DNA from: Niabella beijingensis
GTDB taxonomy: Bacteria; Bacteroidota; Bacteroidia; Chitinophagales; Chitinophagaceae
NCBI RefSeq assembly: GCF_020034665.1
Contig: NZ_JAIQDI010000002.1
Coordinates: 744,001 to 808,000 of the forward strand
Length of the DNA: 64,000 nucleotides
Direction: 5' to 3'
In this document: piece by piece, positions 1-9,030 of the stretch
Position numbering within the stretch: the stretch's first letter is position 1
Layout of the letters: the number at the start of each line of letters is the position of its first letter
Position numbers and translations under genes: made by a program
The notes under the pieces: model-generated
Told to the model about the DNA's origin: nothing
Seen by the model: only the letters and a program-made list of their open reading frames with translations
Database searches by the model: none

Positions 1-2
1 AG

Positions 3-1499
3 GCAAAGATCGAGAAGATGTCGCCGTCCGACAGTACGATCACCATTGTTGTTCCGGACAACGCATCCTCGGGAGCCGCCGCCATCGTTGTAAAGGACCG
101 GATGTTCTATGGCCCGCAATTTAAAGTCAGGGGTGATGTCTGGATCGATTCCACCTTTAATAATTTGGGCACTGATCAGCAGGGCAAACCTATTATGGGT
201 TCCGGAACCAACGCCAACAGTACGATAAACCGGGTTTATCTGGAATCCATTGGTGCTGCAGAAAGCATCTATATAATGGGGTCGTTCACCAGTTTCAATG
301 GTGAAACCGGCTATACGTCTATCTCGGGGGGCGCAAATATTACTTCCAGCAGAAGCTTTCTGCTGAAACTGGATCCCAGGACCGGTACCATTAAAAATGA
401 TTTTGCAAAAGGGGCGGGTACCGACGGAAGTGTTATGGGCCTGCTGCCGTTGACGCGATTTCCGGGATACCTGGTATACGGAGGATTCAGTCTGTATAAT
501 AACCGGGACGGCGTAAATAATATGACAAGGATGTATCCCAATGGCGGGATGGACTCTGTCATTCAAAATGTCTATAATCCCAACCCGCTGGAAACACAGT
601 ATAATGTGGATACATTGCCTGCTTTTATCGGAGGAACGGATATTGGGGTTATAAAGGCATTCCTGGATAAAGACCAGCGAATTATCAGTATCGGTAATTT
701 CAAGTACCACCGGAAAAATTTATATGATCTGTCTACCTATTTCAATGTGACCCGTCAAAATACCTATGTACCGAATATTGTTGCAACGGATCAGGATGGT
801 AATCTGGATACCACTTTTAACTATGATATCACCAGAGGACAGTTGTATACGGGCGCTAATAATATCGTTACCGATGCGGTGCAGATAAGAGATGGAAATG
901 GTCCCAGCGGCAAGATCATTGTTGTAGGAGGCTTTACAGCATTCAACAATGTACCGGTGCAGCGCATTTTTATGCTGGATCGCAATGGCCAGCCCGATCC
1001 CGGTTTCAAGGCCCAGGCTAATGGCGCGATCAACAGGATTACCTATAATGCCACAACAAGAAAGCTGTTGGTGGTGGGTATCTTCACACAATTTAACGGG
1101 CAGTCGACCCCGAATGGGTTGGTTATGCTCAATGAAGATGGCACCACTTATAATTCCTTTACAATGGGCGAATTATTGCCCAACTCCGCCTCAGCCGGTA
1201 ACCTGGTAACCTATGCGGGGCAGTTAAACGACGGAAGGGTCGTGATCGGCGGAAACTTTGCCAAATATAAAAACCCCGGGGGAAGCGCTTTTATCACCCG
1301 GCAGAACTTTATGATCCTGAATGCCGATGGAACAATGGCGGAGAATATGAATAACACGGGCGCGTTGAACGGGACAATTACTGATATGCTTGAAACCAAA
1401 TCCGGAACGAAAAAAGCGTTGCTTCTGGTGGGACGTTTTAGTTTGTTTGATAATGAAACAGTGGGGAATATTATCCGGATCGGAATAGAGCCAAAATAA
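3..1499 (+). CDS. Surface protein with IPT/TIG remnant and delta-60 repeats (5' partial)
   Basis: The reading frame is open to the left edge, and the residues before the first in-window ATG (position 18) continue a TIG/IPT-like strand ending in a 'GP' motif, so this is probably the C-terminal part of a longer secreted lipoprotein of the DUF5008 type. About seven repeats of the form V-x-G-x-F-x-x-[FY] spread over the rest of the protein match delta-60 (beta-propeller) repeats; five are followed by a short 'LD..G..D..F' element. It is 12 bases ahead of the next lipoprotein gene and probably cotranscribed with it. The likely role is binding glycan or glycoprotein at the cell surface; this is inferred from neighbours and fold, and no catalytic motif is visible. 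Confidence 0.7.
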   Translation, partial: AKIEKMSPSDSTITIVVPDNASSGAAAIVVKDRMFYGPQFKVRGDVWIDSTFNNLGTDQQGKPIMGSGTNANSTINRVYLESIGAAESIYIMGSFTSFNGETGYTSISGGANITSSRSFLLKLDPRTGTIKNDFAKGAGTDGSVMGLLPLTRFPGYLVYGGFSLYNNRDGVNNMTRMYPNGGMDSVIQNVYNPNPLETQYNVDTLPAFIGGTDIGVIKAFLDKDQRIISIGNFKYHRKNLYDLSTYFNVTRQNTYVPNIVATDQDGNLDTTFNYDITRGQLYTGANNIVTDAVQIRDGNGPSGKIIVVGGFTAFNNVPVQRIFMLDRNGQPDPGFKAQANGAINRITYNATTRKLLVVGIFTQFNGQSTPNGLVMLNEDGTTYNSFTMGELLPNSASAGNLVTYAGQLNDGRVVIGGNFAKYKNPGGSAFITRQNFMILNADGTMAENMNNTGALNGTITDMLETKSGTKKALLLVGRFSLFDNETVGNIIRIGIEPK

Positions 1500-1511
1500 A
1501 AACCAGCAATT

Positions 1512-3533
1512 ATGAAAAAAGGATATAAATATTTGTCACTTTTTGCGGTACTGATTTTAACGGGGTTGGCCGCCTGTAACAAATACGGGTACAATTTTGC
1601 CGATGGCTATGAGGGCGGACAGGAAAAAGCCAATATGCCGGGAGGGCAATCGGACTCAATGGGCATAAATCTTTCAAAGATCTATGCTGCCCGTAATTTT
1701 CCCGGACTCGTTGGAGACGCAGAGCCGCGCTTGAACAATGTAAATGTGACCGTCGACTTTTCGGAACGGTATGTACCGGCTTCAGATATCCGGATCAGTT
1801 CTGCTCCGCAACCCTGGTATAGTACCGGGTTGTATGCTCCCACCGGCGAGCCTGTTACGATTGAAGTTCCCCAGGGCGTGAATGGAATTGTAGCGGTAAT
1901 CGGCGGTTGGACCGACAACCTGGACGGAGTACCGGCAACCAAAAGAGATCCCGTTATTTTTAACCAGCTGGCGCTGCAGCCGGGAAAGAATGTGATCCGG
2001 AATCTTTATGGCGGTATGCTGTATCTGCGGACAAATGGTACCGTAAAGGAATTGGGTACCCTATCGGTAAAAGTATCCGGAGCCGTGAAATCCCCCGATT
2101 TTATTTTAGGTGTATCGAATGATGCAGATTGGAAGGCACAGGTTAAAAATTCGAGTGTTCCCTGGTTCCAGCTGCGAGGGAAGCGGATCATTTTTGAATT
2201 GCCCAAACTATTCTTGGATAAGCATCCCATTGAGAGCCCGACCGCGCTGATGGAGGAATGGGACCGAATTATAGAAGAAGACATTTACAAATGGAAAGGA
2301 CTGGAAGATCATTCCATTGATTCATTGAACAGGATGCCCAACCATCCGATCCGGGTGATCATGGATGCACAGCCACGTCTTGCCTATGCGCACAATGCTT
2401 TTCCTGTTGTGGTGCAAATGGATGAAAATTTATTCACCAATGAGATCGCCAATTATGAAAACCTGATTACAAAGGGGGCATGGAGAACAATATCCGAGAT
2501 CGGGAGAAACAACAGTACTTATTTTTGGCTATTCAGTACCTTAAATGCGACAGCCGGGAATTTATTCTCCGCAAAAATGGCGAACCGACGGGGATTCAGC
2601 ATTGCCAATTTGCATCCCGGAATGCGGCTGGCGGTAGATACAGGGCTCCTGTATACCCGGCAGAACAAGCTTTTTACTTCCAACTTCAGCAAGGATGTTA
2701 CTGCAAGAACAAATGGTGATCTGATCAAATTACTTCCTTTTATCCAGTTATTTGAGTACTATGGATACGGAATGATGGGCTATATTGAGTACAACGCCCG
2801 CCATTATAACCTGGGTGGATTGTCGGAACAGCAAAAAATGAATTATTTCTTTACCCTGGCCAGTGAATATGCACAAACAGATCTGTCTGCGTTTTTCAGG
2901 GCCTGGGCCATTCCCGTCTCTACCAATATCAAGGATTCTATAGAAAAAAGATTTCCTTACCTGACAAAGACGATCTTCGACTATAATCCCATTACAAAAA
3001 CAGGAATCAGGGATTCGGCCATGCCGAAACCGCGTGAACTGGAGCGTGCGGGATGGTCGGTAATCGGCTTCTGCTGCCAGGAATCGACTACCGGGCCGCT
3101 GTATGCTTCAAAACTGATAGACGGGGATATTAACACATTATGGCAGACCAGGGAAAACCATACACCACATACGGTTACATTTGATTTGGGAAGTATTGCG
3201 GATATCGGCGGCTTCTATTATGTAAACGGACCTTCGACTCTCCGCCCCAAGAATATCAAGGTCTACGTGAGTTGGGATAATGCCACCTGGGTCGAAGCCT
3301 ATAGCAGCACCGGGTGGGATGTCGGAGGCGCTACAATCAATAAGGCGGACTTTGCTTCCAATAAACGATATATAGGAGCGCGGTATGTGCGGTTTGAAGT
3401 AAAAGAACCGTTTGTGACCTCTGCCACCAATACTATTTCAACCGCAGAGTTCGGGGTGCTCAGTGGCCTGCCCACTCAAACACCTACGTATCCGCCGCCG
3501 CCGCCGGAGGATGGATCAGGAGAAGGACAATAA
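1512..3533 (+). CDS. M60-like (enhancin-type) lipoprotein with C-terminal F5/8C domain, degenerate active site
   Basis: A lipoprotein signal ends in a lipobox with Cys at about residue 22 (LAAC). The middle (about 210-490) follows the Peptidase_M60 layout, including the C-terminal 'DLSAFFRAWAIPVS' stretch, and residues about 520-655 form a discoidin (F5/8 type C) carbohydrate-binding domain. The C-terminus is Pro-rich. In active M60 proteases (mucin and glycoprotein degraders) the central motif is HEXGHN; here the matching stretch, after Trp324, reads S328-E-I-G-R332-N, so both zinc-binding histidines are absent while Glu is kept. It may therefore be a pseudoprotease or binding protein. It lies in a run of five co-directional lipoprotein genes. 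Fold assignment is fairly secure, loss of activity is inferred. Confidence 0.8.
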   Translation: MKKGYKYLSLFAVLILTGLAACNKYGYNFADGYEGGQEKANMPGGQSDSMGINLSKIYAARNFPGLVGDAEPRLNNVNVTVDFSERYVPASDIRISSAPQPWYSTGLYAPTGEPVTIEVPQGVNGIVAVIGGWTDNLDGVPATKRDPVIFNQLALQPGKNVIRNLYGGMLYLRTNGTVKELGTLSVKVSGAVKSPDFILGVSNDADWKAQVKNSSVPWFQLRGKRIIFELPKLFLDKHPIESPTALMEEWDRIIEEDIYKWKGLEDHSIDSLNRMPNHPIRVIMDAQPRLAYAHNAFPVVVQMDENLFTNEIANYENLITKGAWRTISEIGRNNSTYFWLFSTLNATAGNLFSAKMANRRGFSIANLHPGMRLAVDTGLLYTRQNKLFTSNFSKDVTARTNGDLIKLLPFIQLFEYYGYGMMGYIEYNARHYNLGGLSEQQKMNYFFTLASEYAQTDLSAFFRAWAIPVSTNIKDSIEKRFPYLTKTIFDYNPITKTGIRDSAMPKPRELERAGWSVIGFCCQESTTGPLYASKLIDGDINTLWQTRENHTPHTVTFDLGSIADIGGFYYVNGPSTLRPKNIKVYVSWDNATWVEAYSSTGWDVGGATINKADFASNKRYIGARYVRFEVKEPFVTSATNTISTAEFGVLSGLPTQTPTYPPPPPEDGSGEGQ

Positions 3534-3543
3534 TTAATTGACT

Positions 3544-4551
3544 ATGATGATAAAAATGCTCATGAAATCTTATATCGTTGGTGCCGCCGTCATTATGCTA
3601 TGTATGGGGGGGCTGTATAGTTGTAAAAAATTTCCGGATCCCGGTCTGTTGATAGAGGAATATAAAAAGGATTCGACGATACGTGGAGTGTCCAATCAGC
3701 GGAAGTTGCTGCTGATAAATATAGACGGACTTAACGCAGAAGTACTACAGGCGGTAAAGCCACCGTCGATCCAGGGGCTTCTTGCCAATGCAAAGTACTC
3801 CTTTACCACAAATGTGAATCTGCCGATAAACAATACCTCCGCCTGGGGATCGATGTATACCGGTAATTTTGAAACAAGGATGTGGGACAGTACCTTCTAT
3901 GCAGTACCGGTGGATACAACCAATACCATCCCGGTGCCATTAAACCTCACGGCTTTCCGATATGTTCATGATGTGTACCCGGGTAAAAAAATAGCAGCAG
4001 TTGCTGATTGGCCTAACCTGGTAAATACCCTGTTTGCCGATGCCGACAAAAAGCTGATCGCTACGAATGATGCGGATACAAAGACAAAGGTGGCAAACCT
4101 GTTGAAGTCTGATAATGCAGATGTTGTTTGTGCGCGGTTTTCTTCTGTACAGCAAGCCGGGGCTGCATTTGGCTATGCCCCGGGAACAGCATATGAGGCG
4201 GCAATTAAAAACGTGGACAGCTATGTGGGGGATATTATGACAGCACTTAAAAGCAGGCCGGGGTATAAAGATGAAAAATGGCTGACACTGATCACAACTA
4301 CCCAGGTAAGCGACACGTTGCTTACAACAAAGAACTGGGACAGTGCTGCGGTAAAGATACCCGGATTTTTTATCGCGCATTATGCAGGATTTTCCAGTCA
4401 GGATATAACAAAACTGAATCCTGTTATAATACCGAGGAATGAAGATGTTGCCGCCATTTTACTGTATTGGCTGTCTGTTGCCAAACCCTCAACCTTGTCG
4501 AACGGATCATCGTGGCTGGATCGTTTTGAACTGGAGTTTTTAACAAAATAA
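3544..4551 (+). CDS. Lipoprotein with alkaline-phosphatase/nucleotide-pyrophosphatase-like fold
   Basis: The ATG at 3544 is preferred over the in-frame TTG at 3538 because it gives a compact signal peptide and a lipobox (LYSC). N59-I-D61-G and the N97-T98-S..Y105-T106-G segment resemble the metal-binding Asp and nucleophile Thr regions of type I phosphodiesterases. A 'VDSYVGDIMTAL' helix is also typical of the superfamily. However, the strand that normally ends in an Asp-His pair (the second metal site) reads ITTTQVSD at 250-257, so the site seems lost. At about 335 residues it is compact for the family. It sits between the M60-like and DUF1735 lipoproteins, about 10 bases after the former. 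Surface or periplasmic role, substrate unknown. Confidence 0.65.
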   Translation: MMIKMLMKSYIVGAAVIMLCMGGLYSCKKFPDPGLLIEEYKKDSTIRGVSNQRKLLLINIDGLNAEVLQAVKPPSIQGLLANAKYSFTTNVNLPINNTSAWGSMYTGNFETRMWDSTFYAVPVDTTNTIPVPLNLTAFRYVHDVYPGKKIAAVADWPNLVNTLFADADKKLIATNDADTKTKVANLLKSDNADVVCARFSSVQQAGAAFGYAPGTAYEAAIKNVDSYVGDIMTALKSRPGYKDEKWLTLITTTQVSDTLLTTKNWDSAAVKIPGFFIAHYAGFSSQDITKLNPVIIPRNEDVAAILLYWLSVAKPSTLSNGSSWLDRFELEFLTK

Positions 4552-4579
4552 TCCACTATCATCTTAATAATAGATACTT

Positions 4580-5851
4580 ATGTTGAAGATAAAATCAGGT
4601 TTGAAACTATCATTTGTAATCTTGATGCTTGCAGGTCTGGGATCCTCCTGTACAAAGGAAAACCTGCCCGAAGACAAAGGCGCGCTTCAGACATACAACA
4701 AGCTCTATCTGGTACAGTCGTCGCTTACTGGTAATGGCAATATCAACTATCAGTTATATGTAAATGCAAAAAAAACCGATACCAGCTTTGCCATTTACAA
4801 TGTAGCTATCGGCGGAAATGTCCTTGCTTCACAGGATATCGCTGTCAGGTTTGAAGCACTGGGACAGGATTATGTTGATGCATATAACAAGAACAAAGGT
4901 ACCAGCTATAAACTGTTACCAGCTGTCAGTTATCAGCTGGTAACAGATACTGTTATAAAGAAAGGGAACAGCTCCACAGGCACCTTACCGATACGGGTCT
5001 ATCTGCCGAACCTGACCAAGGGAGACCAATATTTGCTTCCGGTTCGTTTTAACACGGGGGAAAGTGATTTTGAGATCGATGGGGAACGCCAGATCGCTTA
5101 TTTTATATTCAAGGCAACGGTACAACCGGTAGGACGGGTGATTGGTAATATTCGCCAGGCTGCAGATCCCCGTACCAGGATTGTAGATTTCTTTGATGAT
5201 ATACTGGTACGCGATGCGGAGGGGAACTTATGGCGCTATCCGCTTGGCGAAAGGGACGTACTGGGAACGCCGGTTAAAATCGGTTCTGGTTTCTCAAATG
5301 TAATATCACTGATCTTTAACAGGTATTATTCTAAACTGATCGGGATCTATAACAGCGGGCCTTTTGTAAATCACATTGTGAGCTGGACGGTAACAGAGCC
5401 ACCTAATGTGGAAATTGGTGCGCCCTGGCTGGTCTATAAATCCACCGACTATTCCACTCCCGGCTTCAGGGAGTCATTCTGGAGCGGACCCAACGGGTAC
5501 TGGTATGGCGTCTGGACAAATAACGGCCTGTATTGGTTCAACGGTTTAAATGCCAGTGGTGTGAATCCTGCCCGGACGAATATTAACGGAGGCTGGAATC
5601 CCGACTTATATAAACAGCAATTGATTATCGGGAAAGATATCATAACCAATTCCAATACCGGGCTTAAAGTATATACAATGAATGCGACAAGTTCTGCCGT
5701 TGAAGCAAACAGATGGGTGGTAGGAGAAGGGTTCTTCAGTTACCTGAGATTGTTTTCAGTAAACTTTAAGGATATGATCGGGGTAAAACCCAACGGGGAT
5801 ATCATACAGTACCGGGACTTTGATGTAAACGGATTCTACACGGCTTTATAG
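4580..5851 (+). CDS. DUF1735 domain lipoprotein with propeller-like C-terminal half
   Basis: The N-terminus is a lipoprotein signal (GSSC lipobox near residue 24). Residues about 35-185 match DUF1735 (BT_3987-like N-terminal domain), a module common in surface proteins of Bacteroidota utilisation loci, with the usual 'AYNKNKGTSYKLLP' type helix. The second half contains recurring G-x-W-Y/G-L-Y-W elements and 'VRDAEGNLWRYPLG', suggestive of a tachylectin-like beta-propeller or lectin fold, though this is weaker. No catalytic motif is visible. It is a likely surface glycan-binding protein of the same operon as its neighbours on both sides. Confidence 0.7.
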   Translation: MLKIKSGLKLSFVILMLAGLGSSCTKENLPEDKGALQTYNKLYLVQSSLTGNGNINYQLYVNAKKTDTSFAIYNVAIGGNVLASQDIAVRFEALGQDYVDAYNKNKGTSYKLLPAVSYQLVTDTVIKKGNSSTGTLPIRVYLPNLTKGDQYLLPVRFNTGESDFEIDGERQIAYFIFKATVQPVGRVIGNIRQAADPRTRIVDFFDDILVRDAEGNLWRYPLGERDVLGTPVKIGSGFSNVISLIFNRYYSKLIGIYNSGPFVNHIVSWTVTEPPNVEIGAPWLVYKSTDYSTPGFRESFWSGPNGYWYGVWTNNGLYWFNGLNASGVNPARTNINGGWNPDLYKQQLIIGKDIITNSNTGLKVYTMNATSSAVEANRWVVGEGFFSYLRLFSVNFKDMIGVKPNGDIIQYRDFDVNGFYTAL

Positions 5852-5867
5852 TTCAAAATAACGACCA

Positions 5868-7634
5868 ATGAGGAAATTTAAGATACAACCAGTTTTAGTG
5901 ATTGCTTTCATTTGGCTTCTGTCCTGCAATAAGGATTTTGTGTCAACAAACACGGATATCGTTGACGGAGAAGCCCCCCGGTTGACGGTCCTTAGCAAGC
6001 CGATCGCAAATGCCGGAGACACTGTTGTGGTCACCGGTAGTTTTACAGCTGCCGATAATCTTTTTTTTGGAAATACTTCTGTGGCTCCGCTGACAAAATC
6101 CGGAACGGAAATGAGCTTTGTTGTTCCCGATGGTACAGGAAGTGCTTTTGTAATGGTGGTGCGGGGCGGTGAACTGCAATCCAATAAATTATTATTCACC
6201 TATGCAATACCATCGGAAAGAGAAGGGTATAAAATAGGAGCCAGTTATTATGATATTGATACTACTTCCTTTTATAGAGTAGGACCGGGCACCGACTACA
6301 TGCGGCTTGATCTTCGGGATAAGGATAGCATAAATCCGCTGAGAGTTCATTTAATGATCATTGATGCGAATAACCCTAATCTTTCTTTTAAAACCGTATT
6401 GGCAAAAGATTCGGTGCTGGATGTGGAAACAGTTATTGCGATGGCCAACCGCAAGTCGGTAGCGGGAAAAAACTATTTTGCAGGTATCAATGGCGATCTG
6501 TTTAATAATACAGCTGGCAATGTCAATTTCGGACGCATCACCAATGCCAGCGTGGTGGATGGTGTGATCACCAATAGCAATAGCTCGATTCAAACCTATG
6601 CTCCTGTATTTTTCAATGACAATACCATTTACTTTGACCGGATCATGTTCAATAACTGGGTTACAATGGCGGATGGGAAAAGGCAAAGTTTCCGGGTGAT
6701 AAATAACGGAAGAGGAGCAGATGATCTTGTTTTCTATAATAGCTACCGGGGAAAGAATACCGGTACCAATGTGTTCGGAACGGAATTGGGAGTGGTGCCG
6801 GTAAATGGCAACTGGGGCGATTATGTAGATGTGCCCGTTAAGGTGCTGTCAAAAACAACAAGGGCCAGCAATATGGGTTCAATGGTAATCCCCGCAGGAG
6901 GCGCAGTACTTTCAGGACACGATATACAGGATACCTTATACCTGCGCAACGGAGAGATTGGTGATATTTTAAAGATCACGGCTTTTATAAGTAATGTTGA
7001 CGGAGTGAAGGCGGAGCAGCTGATTTCAGGAGACTTTCAGGTGCTGCGGGATGGTATGCCATTGAACGGGGATGCCACAAGATCAGCAAGAACGGCTGTC
7101 GGAGCTTCGCAGGATAAATCAAAAATTATCTATTGTGTGGTCGAAGGTGCTATAGCCGACGTTTCTGTAGGCGCTTCGCGTACCGATCTGGCCGATATTA
7201 TGAAACTGGCAGGAGCTTATAATGCAGTAAACTTTAACGGAGGAAGTTACAGCACCATGTATGCGAAAGGTGCGGGATATAACAATACCGGATTGATGAA
7301 TCTCCCGGACAATACCACCACGGCTCCCAATGCCGGCAATGGCCTGTTCGCGGTATCCAATGCACCTGCTGATGCGGCGGTGGTGAAACTGGTTGCCGAT
7401 CTGTACTCCGTACGCGTAAAACCAAATGGCACAGTTACCCCCCGGTTCTACGGACTGAATCAATACGGACATATCGTTGCGTCCGATATCAGCGGCGTAA
7501 CGCTAACAGAAGCGAATGGTTCGGGAACCATTGCCGGAACGACCTTTACAGCTGGAACCAGTGCAGGGTACACGGAACTTCATGCAACGTACCACGGACT
7601 CAGCACTGTTATTAAAGTGGCCATTGTTGAATAA
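5868..7634 (+). CDS. IPT/TIG plus phosphodiester-glycosidase (NAGPA/DUF2233)-like lipoprotein
   Basis: The lipoprotein signal ends in LLSC near residue 20. An IPT/TIG domain (about 38-112) is followed by a large NAGPA-like domain (about 200-500), and the C-terminus resembles a bacterial Ig-like segment. NAGPA-family enzymes cleave GlcNAc-1-phosphate diesters. The I207-N-G motif of the family is kept, but the usual V-D-G-R is V-E-G-A (425-428), and the usual N-L-D-G-G-G-S-T reads N455-F-N-G-G-S-Y-S-T. The family's invariant Arg and Asp are thus replaced by Ala and Asn. It is last in the lipoprotein run, with 16 bases to the gene before it. Activity is doubtful; the fold assignment is reasonable. 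Confidence 0.7.
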   Translation: MRKFKIQPVLVIAFIWLLSCNKDFVSTNTDIVDGEAPRLTVLSKPIANAGDTVVVTGSFTAADNLFFGNTSVAPLTKSGTEMSFVVPDGTGSAFVMVVRGGELQSNKLLFTYAIPSEREGYKIGASYYDIDTTSFYRVGPGTDYMRLDLRDKDSINPLRVHLMIIDANNPNLSFKTVLAKDSVLDVETVIAMANRKSVAGKNYFAGINGDLFNNTAGNVNFGRITNASVVDGVITNSNSSIQTYAPVFFNDNTIYFDRIMFNNWVTMADGKRQSFRVINNGRGADDLVFYNSYRGKNTGTNVFGTELGVVPVNGNWGDYVDVPVKVLSKTTRASNMGSMVIPAGGAVLSGHDIQDTLYLRNGEIGDILKITAFISNVDGVKAEQLISGDFQVLRDGMPLNGDATRSARTAVGASQDKSKIIYCVVEGAIADVSVGASRTDLADIMKLAGAYNAVNFNGGSYSTMYAKGAGYNNTGLMNLPDNTTTAPNAGNGLFAVSNAPADAAVVKLVADLYSVRVKPNGTVTPRFYGLNQYGHIVASDISGVTLTEANGSGTIAGTTFTAGTSAGYTELHATYHGLSTVIKVAIVE

Positions 7635-7921
7635 CCGCGGCATGTGATGCGTTGAAAAATGCGAGATATTGAGCCGTACAACATCAATCCGTTTTTCAGC
7701 GCCCCCATGTTTTTGTAGTCAGCATTTCATAAATGCGTGAACCGGCGCCTGAGGTACCAAGCAATTCAAAGAACAACTTTCGCGCATCTTTGTGCTTTCG
7801 CGACTTTGGGGCTTACGCCCATCACCACAACAATTAGTGGCCGGATCAGTTGATGCGTTTGCCCTGAATGCATCACTTAAAATGGACTACTCTTCCGCTT
7901 TCTGCCGTATCTTTGAGCGTT
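7635..7921. other. Intergenic region after the lipoprotein operon
   Basis: This stretch separates the lipoprotein locus from apbE. No gene or strong terminator hairpin is visible. Near 7775-7810 there are spaced copies of CTTTG/TTTCGCG-type words that resemble a worn copy of the CTTTGCG-rich intergenic repeats common in Bacteroidota genomes. A promoter for apbE probably lies here but cannot be pinned down. Confidence 0.3.
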
Positions 7922-8959
7922 ATGCGGAGATTTTTACAAAAAAGCGGTTGCTTGCTGGGTGGCGGTTTGCTGATTTTCGGGCTTGCGAATTTTGGAAAAC
8001 AGCCTTCCCTCAAACCGTTTCATGTCAACGGGTTTGCCCAGGGAACTACTTACCATATCACCTATTATGCGACAGACAGCAGCCTGACAAGGGAGCAGGC
8101 AGACAGCATCTTTCATTCACTGGACAGTTCGTTGTCGGTTTATAAACCGTACTCACTGATTACCCGGTTTAACCAGGAACAAAGAGGACTGGTCCCGGAT
8201 CTGCATTTAAAGAAAGTGGTGCTGAAGGCGCAGGAGGTGTCGGCCACCTCCGGAGGGATCTTTGATATTACCGTGATGCCGCTGGTAAAACTTTGGGGAT
8301 TTGGCCCTGCGGGCAGAACGAAGCCGGAGCCGCGGGCGGAAGAGGTAAAGGAAGTGCTGAAATACGTAGGATATAAAAAACTTTATTTTCAAGGCGACAG
8401 CCTGCTGAAAAAAGATCCGCGGCTGACAATTGATGTCAATGGCATCGCGCAAGGCTATACGGTGGATGTGATCGCCGGTTTTCTGGATGCAAGGGGCGTT
8501 GAAAATTACCTTGTTGAGGTAGGTGGCGAGATCCGCGTAAAAGGCAGGAAGCAGCCTTCGGGAGAGGTAATGAAAATAGGCGTGGAAAGCCCGTCGGAAA
8601 AAGAAAATGAAGAAACTCCTGTGCTGATAAAAACAGTTTTTGTAAAAGAAGGGGCGGTTACCACCTCCGGTAAATACCGTAATTTTTACCAGAGCGGTAA
8701 TAAAAAAATATCACATCTTATTGACCCGCGTACCGGTTATACGCTGAATAACGAAATGATCAGTGTAACCGTGTGGGCAAAAGATGGCATCACAGCGGAT
8801 GCCTATGACAACGTGTTTATGGGGCTGCCGCTAAAAAGAGCATTTGATTTTTTAGAAAAACACCAAGGACTGGAATGTTATTTCATTTATTTAAAAAAGG
8901 ACGGAACAGTGGCAGATACAGCGTCCGCCGGATTTGAGGCGATGCAGAACAGAAACTGA
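7922..8959 (+). CDS. apbE: FAD:protein FMN transferase (ApbE family)
   Basis: ApbE-type enzymes attach FMN covalently to Thr/Ser of respiratory flavoproteins (Nqr/Rnf subunits and others) at the outer face of the membrane. Family motifs in order are GTTYHITY (substrate-entry strand), SLSVYKPYSLITRFN, the GIFDITVMPLVKLWGFGP block, the D-V-N-G-I-A-Q-G-Y flavin loop, VEVGGEIRVKG, and the late HLIDPRTGY and T-A-D-A-Y-D metal-binding motifs. The longer frame from 7868 is rejected because ATG 7922 gives a normal start (MRRFLQKSG) followed by a hydrophobic anchor. It is single-copy here, with no Nqr genes in the window. Confidence 0.93.
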   Translation: MRRFLQKSGCLLGGGLLIFGLANFGKQPSLKPFHVNGFAQGTTYHITYYATDSSLTREQADSIFHSLDSSLSVYKPYSLITRFNQEQRGLVPDLHLKKVVLKAQEVSATSGGIFDITVMPLVKLWGFGPAGRTKPEPRAEEVKEVLKYVGYKKLYFQGDSLLKKDPRLTIDVNGIAQGYTVDVIAGFLDARGVENYLVEVGGEIRVKGRKQPSGEVMKIGVESPSEKENEETPVLIKTVFVKEGAVTTSGKYRNFYQSGNKKISHLIDPRTGYTLNNEMISVTVWAKDGITADAYDNVFMGLPLKRAFDFLEKHQGLECYFIYLKKDGTVADTASAGFEAMQNRN

Positions 8960-9030
8960 TTATTTTTGATGCTGTTGTCTTCCTTATTTTTTATATTAGC
9001 ATTTTAACCATCCCTAATAATACGACCAAT

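Noticed and set aside
3490..3510. CCG-rich run as a simple repeat
   Set aside because: It encodes the Pro-rich C-terminus of the M60-like protein; only a few units, with no sign of a hypervariable tract.
7792..8145. 117-codon open frame overlapping apbE
   Set aside because: It overlaps the well-supported apbE frame and has no domain features.
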